From: Paracoccus sp. SCSIO 75233 | GTDB taxonomy: Bacteria > Pseudomonadota > Alphaproteobacteria > Rhodobacterales > Rhodobacteraceae | DNA: 64,000 nucleotides | Direction of reading: 5' to 3' | Assembly (NCBI RefSeq): GCF_027912675.1 | Contig: NZ_CP115757.1 | Coordinates: forward strand, 1,860,001 to 1,924,000 | Shown: in pieces, positions 48,340-56,821 of the stretch | Numbering within the stretch: position 1 is the stretch's first letter | Layout of the letters: every line of letters starts with the position of its first letter | The notes under the pieces: model-generated | Told to the model about the DNA's origin: nothing | Seen by the model: only the letters and a program-made list of their open reading frames with translations | Databases searched by the model: none | Program-made: the position numbers and the translations under genes

Positions 48340-48353
48340 TGCAGACCTGTCAA
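48340..48353. promoter_or_regulatory. GntR operator candidate 2 with TTGACA -35 (isomerase/dehydrogenase promoter)
   Basis: Read on the minus strand: TTGACA (48353-48348) is a perfect -35 box; the operator TGACAGGTCTGCA overlaps it (core 48350-48341). The ten-base core is identical, inverted, to the one before the regulator gene. Confidence 0.6.
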
Positions 48354-48482
48354 TATAGATAACCGAATGTCGCCTGGGCTTGAAATCACTAAATTTCTGA
48401 ATTTATTCCCAATATTCTTGAAATATTTCGCTATTCCCATGTCATCCATTATATCGAAACGTTAAGATTCCGGAAGATATAT

Positions 48483-48495
48483 TGACAGATGTGTA
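48483..48495 (+). promoter_or_regulatory. GntR operator candidate 3 with TTGACA -35 (TRAP operon promoter)
   Basis: TTGACA at 48483-48488 is a perfect -35 and runs into the operator GACAGATGTGTA (48484-48495). It is 67 bases before the dctP start. The -10 is weak (AGATGA at 48506-48511, 17-base spacing). Confidence 0.6.
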
Positions 48496-48561
48496 AATAT
48501 CGTGAGATGACATTCCAGCGAGGCCGGCTGTGACAGCCGACCGCATTTCCGGGAGGACCAT

Positions 48562-49581
48562 ATGACAAAGACTTTCTCCACCCGCGTTGCCCTTGCCACG
48601 TGCCTGACCATTGGCACGCTGTCGCCCGCCTGGGCGGATTGCGACGCGCCCGAAACCACCCTTTCGCTCGGTCTGGTACAAGCGCCGGATCGGGGTCACC
48701 CATCTTATGCAGCCGCCGAAATCTTCAAGACCACGGTCGAGCAAGGAACCGGCTGCAAGGTTCAGATCGATCTGTTCCCCAGCGGCCAGCTGGGCGGCGA
48801 CCGTGAGATGTTCGAGGCGCTGACCATCGGAACGCAGGATATCGGTTTCATCTCTCCGCCGCCGATGTCCGCATTTACGACGACCGTGGACGTGTTGTCG
48901 CTGCCCTGGCTGTTTAGCGGCGATCTCGATCTCATGTATCAGGTCCTGACCTCGCAGGCGGGCGCTGATCTGCTTGACGCGATCGACAGCGATGTCGGCA
49001 CGATCCAGAGCCTGTCCTATCTCTACTCGCCGTTCCGGAACTTCGTCACGTCGAAGCCGGTGCAATCGGTGGACGATCTTCAGGGGCTGAAACTGCGCAC
49101 GATGCAGAGCAACCTCAATATCGAGACCTTCTCTGCCGTCGGTGCAAATCCCACACCGATCCCCTTCCCTGAGGTCTATGGCGCCATGCAGACCGGCGTC
49201 GTTGACGGGTTCGAAACGGATGTTGTCGGCATGTATTCCGGCAAGTTCCAGGAAGTCGCCAAGAATGTCACCGTCTCCGGCCATTTTAACAATGTTCCGA
49301 TTGTGGTGATGAACCTGATGAGCTGGGATGCGCTTGACGCGGAAACTCAGGACGTTCTTCAGAAAGCAGCCGATGAGGCCGGCAAGCTGAGCTACGAACG
49401 CAGTGTCGCGCTGATCGACGATTACACGCAGCGCCTCAAGGACGAGGGTGTCGAGTTCTACGAGATCGACACTGCAGCGCTGGCAGCGGAGATGGATCCG
49501 ATCTACGAGAAATACGCTACCTCGGATTCCGCCAAAGCCTTCGTCGAAGCCGCACGCACGGCCGCCGAAGCGTCCGAGTGA
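48562..49581 (+). CDS. TRAP transporter substrate-binding protein (DctP type)
   Basis: This 339-residue periplasmic receptor brings solute to the TRAP permease. It has a signal peptide with cleavage after AWA (about residue 25), then the DctP fold; LFPSGQLGGDREMFEAL (about residues 72-88) and LRTMQSNLNIETFSAVGANPTPI (given only as a landmark of the Arg-containing binding helix) mark the ligand-binding region. SD GGGAGGA precedes ATG 48562. Sugar acids are usual DctP ligands but this one cannot be identified by eye. It heads dctP-dctQ-dctM-VOC-ABC ATPase. Confidence 0.95.
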   Translation: MTKTFSTRVALATCLTIGTLSPAWADCDAPETTLSLGLVQAPDRGHPSYAAAEIFKTTVEQGTGCKVQIDLFPSGQLGGDREMFEALTIGTQDIGFISPPPMSAFTTTVDVLSLPWLFSGDLDLMYQVLTSQAGADLLDAIDSDVGTIQSLSYLYSPFRNFVTSKPVQSVDDLQGLKLRTMQSNLNIETFSAVGANPTPIPFPEVYGAMQTGVVDGFETDVVGMYSGKFQEVAKNVTVSGHFNNVPIVVMNLMSWDALDAETQDVLQKAADEAGKLSYERSVALIDDYTQRLKDEGVEFYEIDTAALAAEMDPIYEKYATSDSAKAFVEAARTAAEASE

Positions 49582-49588
49582 CCCACCT

Positions 49589-49620
49589 CCCCCGGTTGGC
49601 CGATAAAAGCTGACCGGGGG
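49589..49620 (+). other. Intercistronic hairpin after the TRAP receptor gene
   Basis: CCCCCGGT (49589-49596) pairs with ACCGGGGG (49613-49620) around a 16-base loop. It lies between dctP and dctQ without a T-tract. It may protect dctP mRNA and raise receptor over permease, as in many TRAP operons. Confidence 0.6.
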
Positions 49621-49646
49621 CAGCATTTACTGGGAGAAGCGCCACA

Positions 49647-50153
49647 ATGGAACGAGTTATGTCGGCAATCGACTGGGCCGTGACACGGGTTCTGATGGTG
49701 GCCGCTGGCGTTGAAGCCGTTGTCGTCATCTCCGCCGTGATCGCCCGTTATGTCTTCAACAGCTCCTTCCCGTGGTCTGAAGAGGTCGCGAGAGCGATGC
49801 TCACATGGCTGATCTTTCTGGGCATGAGCGCTGCGTTCCGCCGGGATGAGATGGTGTCACTGGTCTTTTTCCGCGAAAAGCTCTCGGATCGCGGCGTGCT
49901 GGTCGTGCGCTTGCTGACCATCGGCGCTTCCATCGTTTTCCTCGCGGTTGCAGGTTGGTACACGGTGAAGCTGATGGGGCTGACGGCGCGGCAGACGCTG
50001 CCGGTGACCGGCCTTCATATCGCGTGGGTTTACGCGGCCATCCCGGTCGGGAGCGCGATTTCGATCCTGCATCTTATTAACCGCGCCCACGGGCTCCTCA
50101 CAAAACGTGTTCCATTGCGGCAGGACTATTCGGCCACAGAAGAGGCCGCATGA
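49647..50153 (+). CDS. TRAP transporter small permease subunit (DctQ type)
   Basis: This 168-residue membrane protein has four hydrophobic segments (about residues 12-32, 48-65, 85-106 and 125-146), the DctQ topology. WSEEVARAMLTWLIFLGM is the family-conserved region between TM1 and TM2. It precedes dctM by 34 bases. SD GGGAGAAG (49631-49638) precedes ATG 49647. Confidence 0.93.
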   Translation: MERVMSAIDWAVTRVLMVAAGVEAVVVISAVIARYVFNSSFPWSEEVARAMLTWLIFLGMSAAFRRDEMVSLVFFREKLSDRGVLVVRLLTIGASIVFLAVAGWYTVKLMGLTARQTLPVTGLHIAWVYAAIPVGSAISILHLINRAHGLLTKRVPLRQDYSATEEAA

Positions 50154-50187
50154 CCCCCTTTCGCACCGATATTTACGGAGGCCAGCC

Positions 50188-51474
50188 GTGATCGCGCTCA
50201 CCGTTACATTTCTGATTTTGCTCGTCCTCGGCGCGCCGATTGCGATCGTGCTGGGTGCCAGTTCGCTGGCCTATATCATCGCTGCCGACAATGCCCGTAT
50301 GCTGCTGGTGATACCGCAGAAACTCTATCAGGGAACGGACAACTTCATCCTGCTGGCAATCCCCTTCTATCTGCTCGCTGGCGAGTTGATGAACGCGACC
50401 GGCATCACGCAGCGACTTATCCATTTTTTCACCACGCTGCTGGGGCATGTTCGGGGTGCGTTGGCGCAGGTAAGCATCGTGACGTCGATGATGTTCTCTG
50501 CAATTTCGGGCACGGCGGCATCGGACGCGGCAGCCGTGGGCGGCGTCATGATCCCTGCCATGAAGCGTGAGGGCTATGATCCCGCCTTTGCGGCAGCGGT
50601 TCAGGCGGCGTCCTCCACCATAGCGCCGATCATTCCGCCAAGTATGGTGATGATCCTTTATGCCGTCTTCGCGAATATCTCCGTAGCGGCGATTTTTGCG
50701 GCAGGCGTTTTGCCCGGCATCATTCTGGGCCTGAGCCAGATGATGATCGTCTGGATCAAGGCTCGTTCGGGCACACTGCCCCCGCCGGCTCCGCGCGCGG
50801 CACGGCACGAGGTCGCCTCCGGCTTCCGCGATGCGCTACTTGCCTTCGGGATGCCGGTCCTGATCCTTGGCGGCATCCTGTCGGGCGCGTTCACGGCGAC
50901 CGAAGCGGCGGCAGTCGCCGTTGTCTATGCCGCTATCCTTGGTTTCACGATCTACCGCAATCTGACCTTGCCAATCGTCGGCAAGCTTCTGATCCGCACG
51001 GCCATCACGACCGGCGGCCTGCTGCTGATCGCCGCGACCGGATATCTTTTCGCCTGGATCATGGCGTCCGAGCAGATCCCGACCAAGGCCGCCCAGCTCA
51101 TGCTCGCGATCAGCGAAAACCCGGTTGCTTTCCTGCTGATGGTCAACATTCTGTTGCTGTTGCTCGGGACATTCATGGACACGCTGGCCGCGCTGATCAT
51201 CGTGGTTCCGATGCTCAGCCCGGTGGCGGCGCAGGTCGGCATTGACCCGGTGCATTTCGGCGTCGTGGTTTGCTTTGCCATCATTCAGGGGATGCTCACC
51301 CCTCCGCTGGGCCTGCTGCTTTTCATCGTGTCGCAAATTGCACGCGTCCGGTTTGAGGCGGTCATCAGGGCCATTATGCCATTCCTCGCCGTGAACCTCG
51401 CGGTTCTTCTCGCGATCTCTCTGGCACCGGGTTTCGTGCTGTTCTTGCCGCGCCTGCTGGGTCTGATCGAATGA
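50188..51474 (+). CDS. TRAP transporter large permease subunit (DctM type)
   Basis: This 428-residue, roughly 12-TM subunit carries the transport path. SSTIAPIIPPSMVMILY (about residue 145-161) and TPPLGLLLF near the C terminus are DctM hallmarks. The start is GTG at 50188, with GGAGG at 50177-50181 six bases before it; the open frame upstream to 50107 overlaps dctQ and lacks a site. Its stop overlaps the VOC start as ATGA. Confidence 0.95.
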   Translation: MIALTVTFLILLVLGAPIAIVLGASSLAYIIAADNARMLLVIPQKLYQGTDNFILLAIPFYLLAGELMNATGITQRLIHFFTTLLGHVRGALAQVSIVTSMMFSAISGTAASDAAAVGGVMIPAMKREGYDPAFAAAVQAASSTIAPIIPPSMVMILYAVFANISVAAIFAAGVLPGIILGLSQMMIVWIKARSGTLPPPAPRAARHEVASGFRDALLAFGMPVLILGGILSGAFTATEAAAVAVVYAAILGFTIYRNLTLPIVGKLLIRTAITTGGLLLIAATGYLFAWIMASEQIPTKAAQLMLAISENPVAFLLMVNILLLLLGTFMDTLAALIIVVPMLSPVAAQVGIDPVHFGVVVCFAIIQGMLTPPLGLLLFIVSQIARVRFEAVIRAIMPFLAVNLAVLLAISLAPGFVLFLPRLLGLIE

Positions 51475-51956
51475 GCAAGAACATGACCGAGAACCAGCCC
51501 CTGAACGCAGCCTATGATCACACCGGGTTCGTGACCCAGGATATCGAGGCTTCCGCATCCTTCTGGTGCCGGGCGTTCGGGCTGACCGCCACCGACCCGA
51601 TTGAGCGGGGTGCCCCTTGGGTCGAGGGTATGACCGGCGTTATCGGCGCGCGGCTGCGGATCATGCATCTCACTGCGCCGGGCATCCATCTGGAGTTCAT
51701 CAGCTTTCTCGCACCGAAAGGCGGCGACAAGCCACCAGAGGCAACCGCGCTGGCCACCGGCCATGTCTGCCTGCGTGTCCCCGATCCTGCCGCTGCATTG
51801 GAGCGGCTATTCGCACTGGGTGGCCAGCCTGAAGGTCGCGTGACCGAGATCACCGAGGGCGGGCTGGCGGGACGCCACGGCGTCTATCTGCGCGACCCCG
51901 GCGGCGTTCTGATCGAACTGCTGGAAGACCCCAGCCTTACTGAAATTTCCGGATAG
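51471..51956 (+). CDS. VOC-superfamily (glyoxalase/dioxygenase-like) protein
   Basis: This 161-residue protein has two beta-alpha-beta-beta-beta modules of the vicinal oxygen chelate fold. His in YDHTGFVTQD (about residue 16), Glu in HLEFISFLAP (about 66), His in HVCLRVPD (about 98) and Glu in VLIELLED (about 151) are the expected metal ligands. Methylmalonyl-CoA epimerase, glyoxalase and dioxygenase roles are all possible. It overlaps dctM by four bases and the next gene starts ten bases later. Confidence 0.85.
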   Translation: MSKNMTENQPLNAAYDHTGFVTQDIEASASFWCRAFGLTATDPIERGAPWVEGMTGVIGARLRIMHLTAPGIHLEFISFLAPKGGDKPPEATALATGHVCLRVPDPAAALERLFALGGQPEGRVTEITEGGLAGRHGVYLRDPGGVLIELLEDPSLTEISG

Positions 51957-51965
51957 GAGAGCTTG

Positions 51966-53021
51966 ATGGCGACGCTGGGAATCAATCAACTCGTCAAGCG
52001 TTATGGTCCCGTCGAGGTCATTCACGGCGTCAACATCGACATTGAGGACGGAGAGTTCGTGATCCTCGTCGGCCCCTCCGGCTGCGGGAAATCGACGCTT
52101 CTGAGAATGGTCGCGGGACTGGAAGACATCTCCGAAGGCGAGGTGCGTATCGGCCAAACCGTCGTCAACGAAATCGCGCCAAAGAACCGGGATATCGCGA
52201 TGGTGTTTCAGAACTACGCGCTTTATCCCCATATGACCGTAGCCGAGAATATGGGCTTCGCGCTGCAGCTTTCCCGCCGGCCCAAAAGCGAAATTCAGAA
52301 GCTCGTAGAGAATGCGGCGGAGATTCTGGATCTTACACCGCTTCTCGAACGCTATCCGAAACAGCTTTCCGGCGGCCAGCGGCAACGCGTCGCTATGGGC
52401 CGGGCCATCGTGCGCAATCCGCAGGTTTTCCTGTTCGACGAGCCGCTGTCGAACCTCGACGCGAAGCTGCGCGTTCAAATGCGCACCGAAATCAAGGAGC
52501 TGCATCAGCGTCTGAAAACCACCACGCTTTACGTTACGCATGATCAGGTCGAGGCGATGACGATGGCTGACAAGATCGTCGTACTGCGCGACGGTCGGGT
52601 GGAGCAGATCGGCGCGCCGATGGATCTTTATGATCGTCCCGCCAACATGTTTGTTGCAGGATTCATCGGCTCGCCCGGTATGAATTTCATCACCGGCTCA
52701 AGCCCTGGCGAGGTCTTCCTTGCCAAGGACGGGACGCGCCTGCCTCTGCCGCCGAACCTGTCCGCCCGGACGGATGAGGCGCTTGTCTGGGGGATCCGGC
52801 CGGAGCATCTGGTTCCTGCCGAAACGGGTATACCGATGACGGTCAAGGTCGTTGAGCCGACCGGGGCCGAAATACAGGTGATTGGTGACATGGCAGGCCA
52901 ACATATTGTCGCCGCGCTGCGCGACTGCCCTGCACCAAAACCCGGCGAAACCCTGCACCTCGCCCCGCGGACAGACAAGCTGCATCTTTTTCAGGAAGAA
53001 GGCGGCGCGCGTCTGGTGTGA
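51966..53021 (+). CDS. CUT1-type carbohydrate ABC transporter ATP-binding protein (UgpC/MalK-like)
   Basis: This 351-residue ATPase has Walker A GPSGCGKST (about residues 36-44), Q-loop VFQNYALYPHM, signature LSGGQRQRV (about 135-143), Walker B VFLFDEPLSNLD and the H-loop TH. It has a C-terminal TOBE/MalK-type regulatory domain (about 240-351). It works on sugar-type importers. It sits in the TRAP operon, but its likely permeases and receptor lie on the opposite strand just past the terminator. ATG 51966 follows AGGAG at 51955-51959; a TTG at 51963 is in frame but less likely. Confidence 0.95.
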   Translation: MATLGINQLVKRYGPVEVIHGVNIDIEDGEFVILVGPSGCGKSTLLRMVAGLEDISEGEVRIGQTVVNEIAPKNRDIAMVFQNYALYPHMTVAENMGFALQLSRRPKSEIQKLVENAAEILDLTPLLERYPKQLSGGQRQRVAMGRAIVRNPQVFLFDEPLSNLDAKLRVQMRTEIKELHQRLKTTTLYVTHDQVEAMTMADKIVVLRDGRVEQIGAPMDLYDRPANMFVAGFIGSPGMNFITGSSPGEVFLAKDGTRLPLPPNLSARTDEALVWGIRPEHLVPAETGIPMTVKVVEPTGAEIQVIGDMAGQHIVAALRDCPAPKPGETLHLAPRTDKLHLFQEEGGARLV

Positions 53022-53044
53022 CATCGCCAGCGGTCATCGCAACG

Positions 53045-53073
53045 CAAAAACGCGCCAGTCCGGCGCGTTTTTT
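53045..53073. terminator. Bidirectional intrinsic terminator between convergent transporter operons
   Basis: Stem CGCGCC (53051-53056) and GGCGCG (53062-53067) with loop AGTCC, flanked by AAAAA (53046-53050) and TTTTTT (53068-53073). It can end both the ABC ATPase transcript and the convergent permease transcript. Confidence 0.88.
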
Positions 53074-53094
53074 GTTGGGGGAAGCAGTGCGGGA

Positions 53095-53919
53095 TCAGCC
53101 TTTGACAGCGCCCGCCGACATCCCCCTGACGAGATGGCGCTGCATGAACAGCATGAAAATCAGGATCGGCAGCATGATCCCAATCGCTGCGGCTGAGCTG
53201 AGCGACCAGTAGCTGATATCCTCTGCCCCATATTCAGCGATGGCGACCGGCAGGGTTTTGGTACTGTTCCGGGTCAGCACAAGCGCGAGCAGGAACTCAT
53301 TATAGGCCAGGAGCAGACTGAACAGCGTTGTGACCCAAATGCCGGGCCGCACCACAGGCAGCGCAACTCGGCGAAAGGTCTGCCAGGGGGTGCAGCCATC
53401 TATGGTCGCCGCCTCGTAAAGCTCTTTAGGCACTTCGTCGAAAAAGCTGCGCATGAGCCAGATCGTGAAGGGCTGGTTAAGCGCCACGACCGCAAGGATC
53501 ATCACCAGATAAGTGTCGATCAGGCCGACAAGTTGCGCGATGACGAAAAACGGGATCGCGAGCAGAATATGCGGGAACATCCGCATCCCGAGCATCGCAT
53601 AAAGGATCGTCCGCGCGTAGCCGCCACGAAGCCGCGACAGCGCGTAAGCGGACATGGAACCGATGGAGACGGAGAGGGTCACGGCACAGACCGATATGAT
53701 GGCTGTATTAACCAGATATTTCCAGAAGCCCCGATCTATCCAAACCTCCTTGTGAAACTCGAAGGTTGGCTTGAAAATCAGCTTTGGAGGGACAGCGAAG
53801 GCATCAACCGGCTGTCGGATCGAGGTCAGAAATCCCCAGGCAACCGGGGTCAGGTTCACAATCGCCATCCCCAGAAGGCAGCCGAAAAGAACAATCTGTG
53901 TGCGGCCATTGCGTGTCAT
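53095..53919 (-). CDS. CUT1-type ABC transporter permease (MalG/UgpE-like)
   Basis: This 274-residue inner-membrane protein has about six hydrophobic segments. The ATPase-binding EAA loop reads YEAATIDGCTPWQTFRRVAL (about residues 180-199), with the conserved EAA and G. It is the second permease of the pair; ATGA overlaps its partner's stop. Transports an unknown sugar-like solute with the receptor upstream and the ATPase coded on the other strand. Confidence 0.95.
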   Translation of the reverse strand: MTRNGRTQIVLFGCLLGMAIVNLTPVAWGFLTSIRQPVDAFAVPPKLIFKPTFEFHKEVWIDRGFWKYLVNTAIISVCAVTLSVSIGSMSAYALSRLRGGYARTILYAMLGMRMFPHILLAIPFFVIAQLVGLIDTYLVMILAVVALNQPFTIWLMRSFFDEVPKELYEAATIDGCTPWQTFRRVALPVVRPGIWVTTLFSLLLAYNEFLLALVLTRNSTKTLPVAIAEYGAEDISYWSLSSAAAIGIMLPILIFMLFMQRHLVRGMSAGAVKG

Positions 53920-54827
53920 GGGACCGATCCTTTGCGCTTGCGGAACATCAGGGCGATCATGACCGCTGTCACCAATGCGACGACAAGCAAGGAAATGACG
54001 CCAAGCGCGGAAGCCTTGCCGACATCAAGCAGCCGGAACGCCAGCGCGTAGGTATACATGGTTATGGTTTCGGTTGCCGTACCTGGCCCGCCCGCCGTCA
54101 GCACATAGATCGTATCGAAGAAGCGGAACGCGTCCATGAAGCGGATCGCGAGGACAAAGACGATCAGGAATTTCAGGCTGGGCAGCATGACGCGAAACAG
54201 GATGGCCCAATTGCCCGCCCCGTCGATCCGCGCGGCCTCAATAAGGCTGTCGTCTACCGTGTTCAGCCCAGCATAAAGCGTCAGGATCATGAAGGGTGTG
54301 AACTGCCACGCATCCGCTAGCACAACCGTCAACCTCGCCCAGGCCGGATCGCCAAGGAAATCCGGCGGAAATATCCCGATGCCGATCAGCGCACCGCTCA
54401 GCAGTCCAAACCGCCCCATGAAAATCCATTTCAGGAAAAGCGCGGCAACCGCTGGCGTGATCACAAAAGGGATGAAGAAAAGCGTCAGCAGCGATTGCGC
54501 ACCATATGACAGCTTCCAAAGACCGAAGGCGATCGCCAGACCGAGGCAGAATTCCAAAGTGACGGCAGAGCCTACGATCAGCAAGGTCCGTGTGAGCGAG
54601 GTCCAGAACCGCTCCTCCCCGAGCAGTTCGACGTAATTGTCCATTCCAACGAATGAAGTCGTCTCCGCACCGAGATTATAGTCGGTAAAGCTCAACCCGA
54701 TGGCATAGGCCAGCGGCAGCATGAGCACGATCCCGATCATCAGCAGGCTCGGTATCATGAAAAGCCACAGCGTCCGCTGCTCGGCCTGATTAGGACCGCC
54801 GCGCGTTTTTTTCTGGTTGGGTTTCAT
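53916..54827 (-). CDS. CUT1-type ABC transporter permease (MalF/UgpA-like)
   Basis: This 303-residue membrane protein with about six TM segments has the EAA loop IEAARIDGAGNWAILFRVML (about residues 200-219). GGGAG precedes ATG 54827 at a good distance; the open frame up to 54845 is not used. Between it and the receptor gene is a strong GNRA-loop-like hairpin. It overlaps its partner by four bases. Confidence 0.95.
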   Translation of the reverse strand: MKPNQKKTRGGPNQAEQRTLWLFMIPSLLMIGIVLMLPLAYAIGLSFTDYNLGAETTSFVGMDNYVELLGEERFWTSLTRTLLIVGSAVTLEFCLGLAIAFGLWKLSYGAQSLLTLFFIPFVITPAVAALFLKWIFMGRFGLLSGALIGIGIFPPDFLGDPAWARLTVVLADAWQFTPFMILTLYAGLNTVDDSLIEAARIDGAGNWAILFRVMLPSLKFLIVFVLAIRFMDAFRFFDTIYVLTAGGPGTATETITMYTYALAFRLLDVGKASALGVISLLVVALVTAVMIALMFRKRKGSVP

Positions 54828-54856
54828 TAACCGCACTCCCGTCACGTCGGGGATCA

Positions 54857-54882
54857 GGGGCCGCGCGGCAACGCGCGGCCCC
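54857..54882. other. Intercistronic 11-bp hairpin after the ABC receptor gene
   Basis: GGGGCCGCGCG (54857-54867) pairs with CGCGCGGCCCC (54872-54882) around a four-base loop GCAA (read TTGC on the coding strand). There is no T-tract; it lies between receptor and permease genes, so it is likely to shape mRNA stability. Confidence 0.68.
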
Positions 54883-54888
54883 GTTGAC

Positions 54889-56136
54889 TTACTGATAGTA
54901 ACCCGCTTCTGAGAGGAAGTTGCGGACCTCTTCAGCGGCGATGTTCATCGCCTCGGCCATCTCCATCTCGCCAGCAATGGACTGCAGCAAGCGGCGGCGG
55001 ACAAAATCGCCGACGGAGTAGAACTCCGGCATTGCCGGGAACGGCACTGCGGTTTCCAGAGCCTTCATCCCTGCGGGATAATGCCGGTATTCAGCCTGCA
55101 CTTCCGGGTCCGACAGGATGGAAACGCGCGGAACCATCGTATAGGACGTCGCGCCGCGCATCGACTGCTGGCTTGCCGCCGTGCAGATCATCCGGAACAG
55201 CGTCTCAGGGTCGTGGCTGGAAAACGCCGAAATCGCGTAGCCATCCAACGCCAGACGTCCATGACCGTCCGGTACCGGCGCGAAGCCCATCTTGTCCACC
55301 ACAGCCGATTTTGTCGGATCATCCATCGCCATCGCGCGGGTCGTCCAGCTGACACCCATTGTGGCGACATCCTGCTGAAGCGCGATCATGCATTCGTCGT
55401 TATGCGCATTCAGAAAGCCCGGCTGGGCATATTGCGTTACTTCCTTGAGCTTCGACAGTGCCGCGATACCCGCTTCGGAATTGAAGGTCGGTTCAAAGTT
55501 CTCATCAAACCAGCCGTCACCGATCGCGTTCAGATACCAATGGGCCTCGCCCAGTGCGGAATCATCGCGAAGACAATTCACCGTCCCGGCGCGCAGTGGC
55601 GAGTTGAAGAACTTGGCCAGTTCCACATATTCGTCAATCGTCGCCGGAACCGTCTTGCCGGCTTCGTCGAAAACGTCCTGACGATAGAAGAAAAGATGCG
55701 AAATTGCGGTCAGCGGAATCCCGTAGGTCTTGCCTTCATATTGGAAATATTTGAGGACATTCGGGTCGATGTCGTCCAGCGCGAATTCCTCGCGGAACAT
55801 GTCCCAGATATCATCCATCGGGCGCAGCCAGCCATTGCGCATGAAGGCGGTCATGCTCTCGTTCACATACATGATGTCGATGCTGTCCGACTTGGACGAA
55901 AGCGCGATATTCATCAGCTCGAACGCCTTCGGGAACGGCATGAGCTGTGCGTTAAGCCCGGCCTCCGGGGCGGCGGTGGCCAGTTGCTCCGCATAGTACT
56001 CAAGTGCGGGGTAGCGATGGCTGACCAGTTGCACCGGCTCAGCGGCGCGGGCCCGCGTCGACAGCATCGGCGTGGCCAAGGTCGCAACACCTAAAGCCGA
56101 GCTGGTCTGGATCAGTCTGCGTCTGGTGAATTTCAT
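54889..56136 (-). CDS. Extracellular solute-binding protein, CUT1 ABC importer
   Basis: This 415-residue periplasmic receptor is exported by a twin-arginine-like leader (TRRRLIQTSSALGVATLA, cleavage after about residue 31, ARA). It has the solute-binding protein fold with DIMYVNESMTAFMRNGWLRP and FYRQDVFDEAGKTVP as landmarks. The ATG 56136 follows GGGAGGA; a longer open frame to 56220 lacks a site. It is followed by the two permeases; cupin and SDR genes precede it. Confidence 0.92.
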   Translation of the reverse strand: MKFTRRRLIQTSSALGVATLATPMLSTRARAAEPVQLVSHRYPALEYYAEQLATAAPEAGLNAQLMPFPKAFELMNIALSSKSDSIDIMYVNESMTAFMRNGWLRPMDDIWDMFREEFALDDIDPNVLKYFQYEGKTYGIPLTAISHLFFYRQDVFDEAGKTVPATIDEYVELAKFFNSPLRAGTVNCLRDDSALGEAHWYLNAIGDGWFDENFEPTFNSEAGIAALSKLKEVTQYAQPGFLNAHNDECMIALQQDVATMGVSWTTRAMAMDDPTKSAVVDKMGFAPVPDGHGRLALDGYAISAFSSHDPETLFRMICTAASQQSMRGATSYTMVPRVSILSDPEVQAEYRHYPAGMKALETAVPFPAMPEFYSVGDFVRRRLLQSIAGEMEMAEAMNIAAEEVRNFLSEAGYYQ

Positions 56137-56171
56137 GTTTTCCTCCCTGATGTTGCTAGGATTAGCGCCCC

Positions 56172-56807
56172 TCAGATCCGATCCGGGTCTGGGTCTGCTG
56201 GGCCGTGGACATGTTCCCAAAGGTGACCCGCTCGCTCTTCGCGCCGCAGGGTCGTTTCGAGGTAAATTGCCCGGAAAACCCCATGAACTTGCTGGATGTC
56301 ATGGGGATGCCCGGTGCCGGTCGCGACGCAATCGCCACGCCGCATCGGCACGGCAACGTCATCGATACGCGCCAGACCCGAACCTTCGATCACGATCCAG
56401 TATTCGTCATAATCGTGATAGTGCCGGTCGACGCCGGTCTGTTTGGGATAATTGACCGGATCACCGAAATTCTTGGCGGGACCGTTTGGGACCACCTCAA
56501 ATACGCCAACACCCCCGATGCGCGGCCCCCAGTTGCCCCAAAGCCGCATGACATAGGCGGGCCGGGTCACAGCGCGCAGAAAATAATGCGCGGCATCTTC
56601 CGGCAACGAAAGCGATTGCCCTGCCGCCACATATTGCCCGCCCGAACCCCAGTCGACCTGCACGGTTCCGTGCGTCGCCACGACGATCTCGCGCAGATCG
56701 CCGCGCGTCACCTGCTGCTCTGCCCCTGCGGCGATATCCACAGGCTCAAAGCCGCGCAGTTCGCACCAATCCGGGATCGTGCCGCTGTCCTGTCTGAACA
56801 CGGTCAT
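56172..56807 (-). CDS. Cupin-domain protein
   Basis: This 211-residue protein carries one clear cupin barrel near the C terminus, with RHYHDYDEYWIVIEGSG (about residues 138-154) giving His, His, Glu metal ligands and a later HPHD. The N-terminal half has a second weak cupin-like half. It could be an isomerase, dioxygenase or sugar-binding protein. A GGAG site precedes ATG 56807; the long frame upstream runs into the SDR gene and is rejected. It lies between SDR and receptor genes, same strand. Confidence 0.8.
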   Translation of the reverse strand: MTVFRQDSGTIPDWCELRGFEPVDIAAGAEQQVTRGDLREIVVATHGTVQVDWGSGGQYVAAGQSLSLPEDAAHYFLRAVTRPAYVMRLWGNWGPRIGGVGVFEVVPNGPAKNFGDPVNYPKQTGVDRHYHDYDEYWIVIEGSGLARIDDVAVPMRRGDCVATGTGHPHDIQQVHGVFRAIYLETTLRREERAGHLWEHVHGPADPDPDRI

Positions 56808-56821
56808 GTTTTGCGCTCCGC

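Noticed and set aside
48442..49626. Open frame of 394 codons on the minus strand
   Set aside because: Antisense of the TRAP receptor gene; the sense frame has a signal peptide and DctP features.
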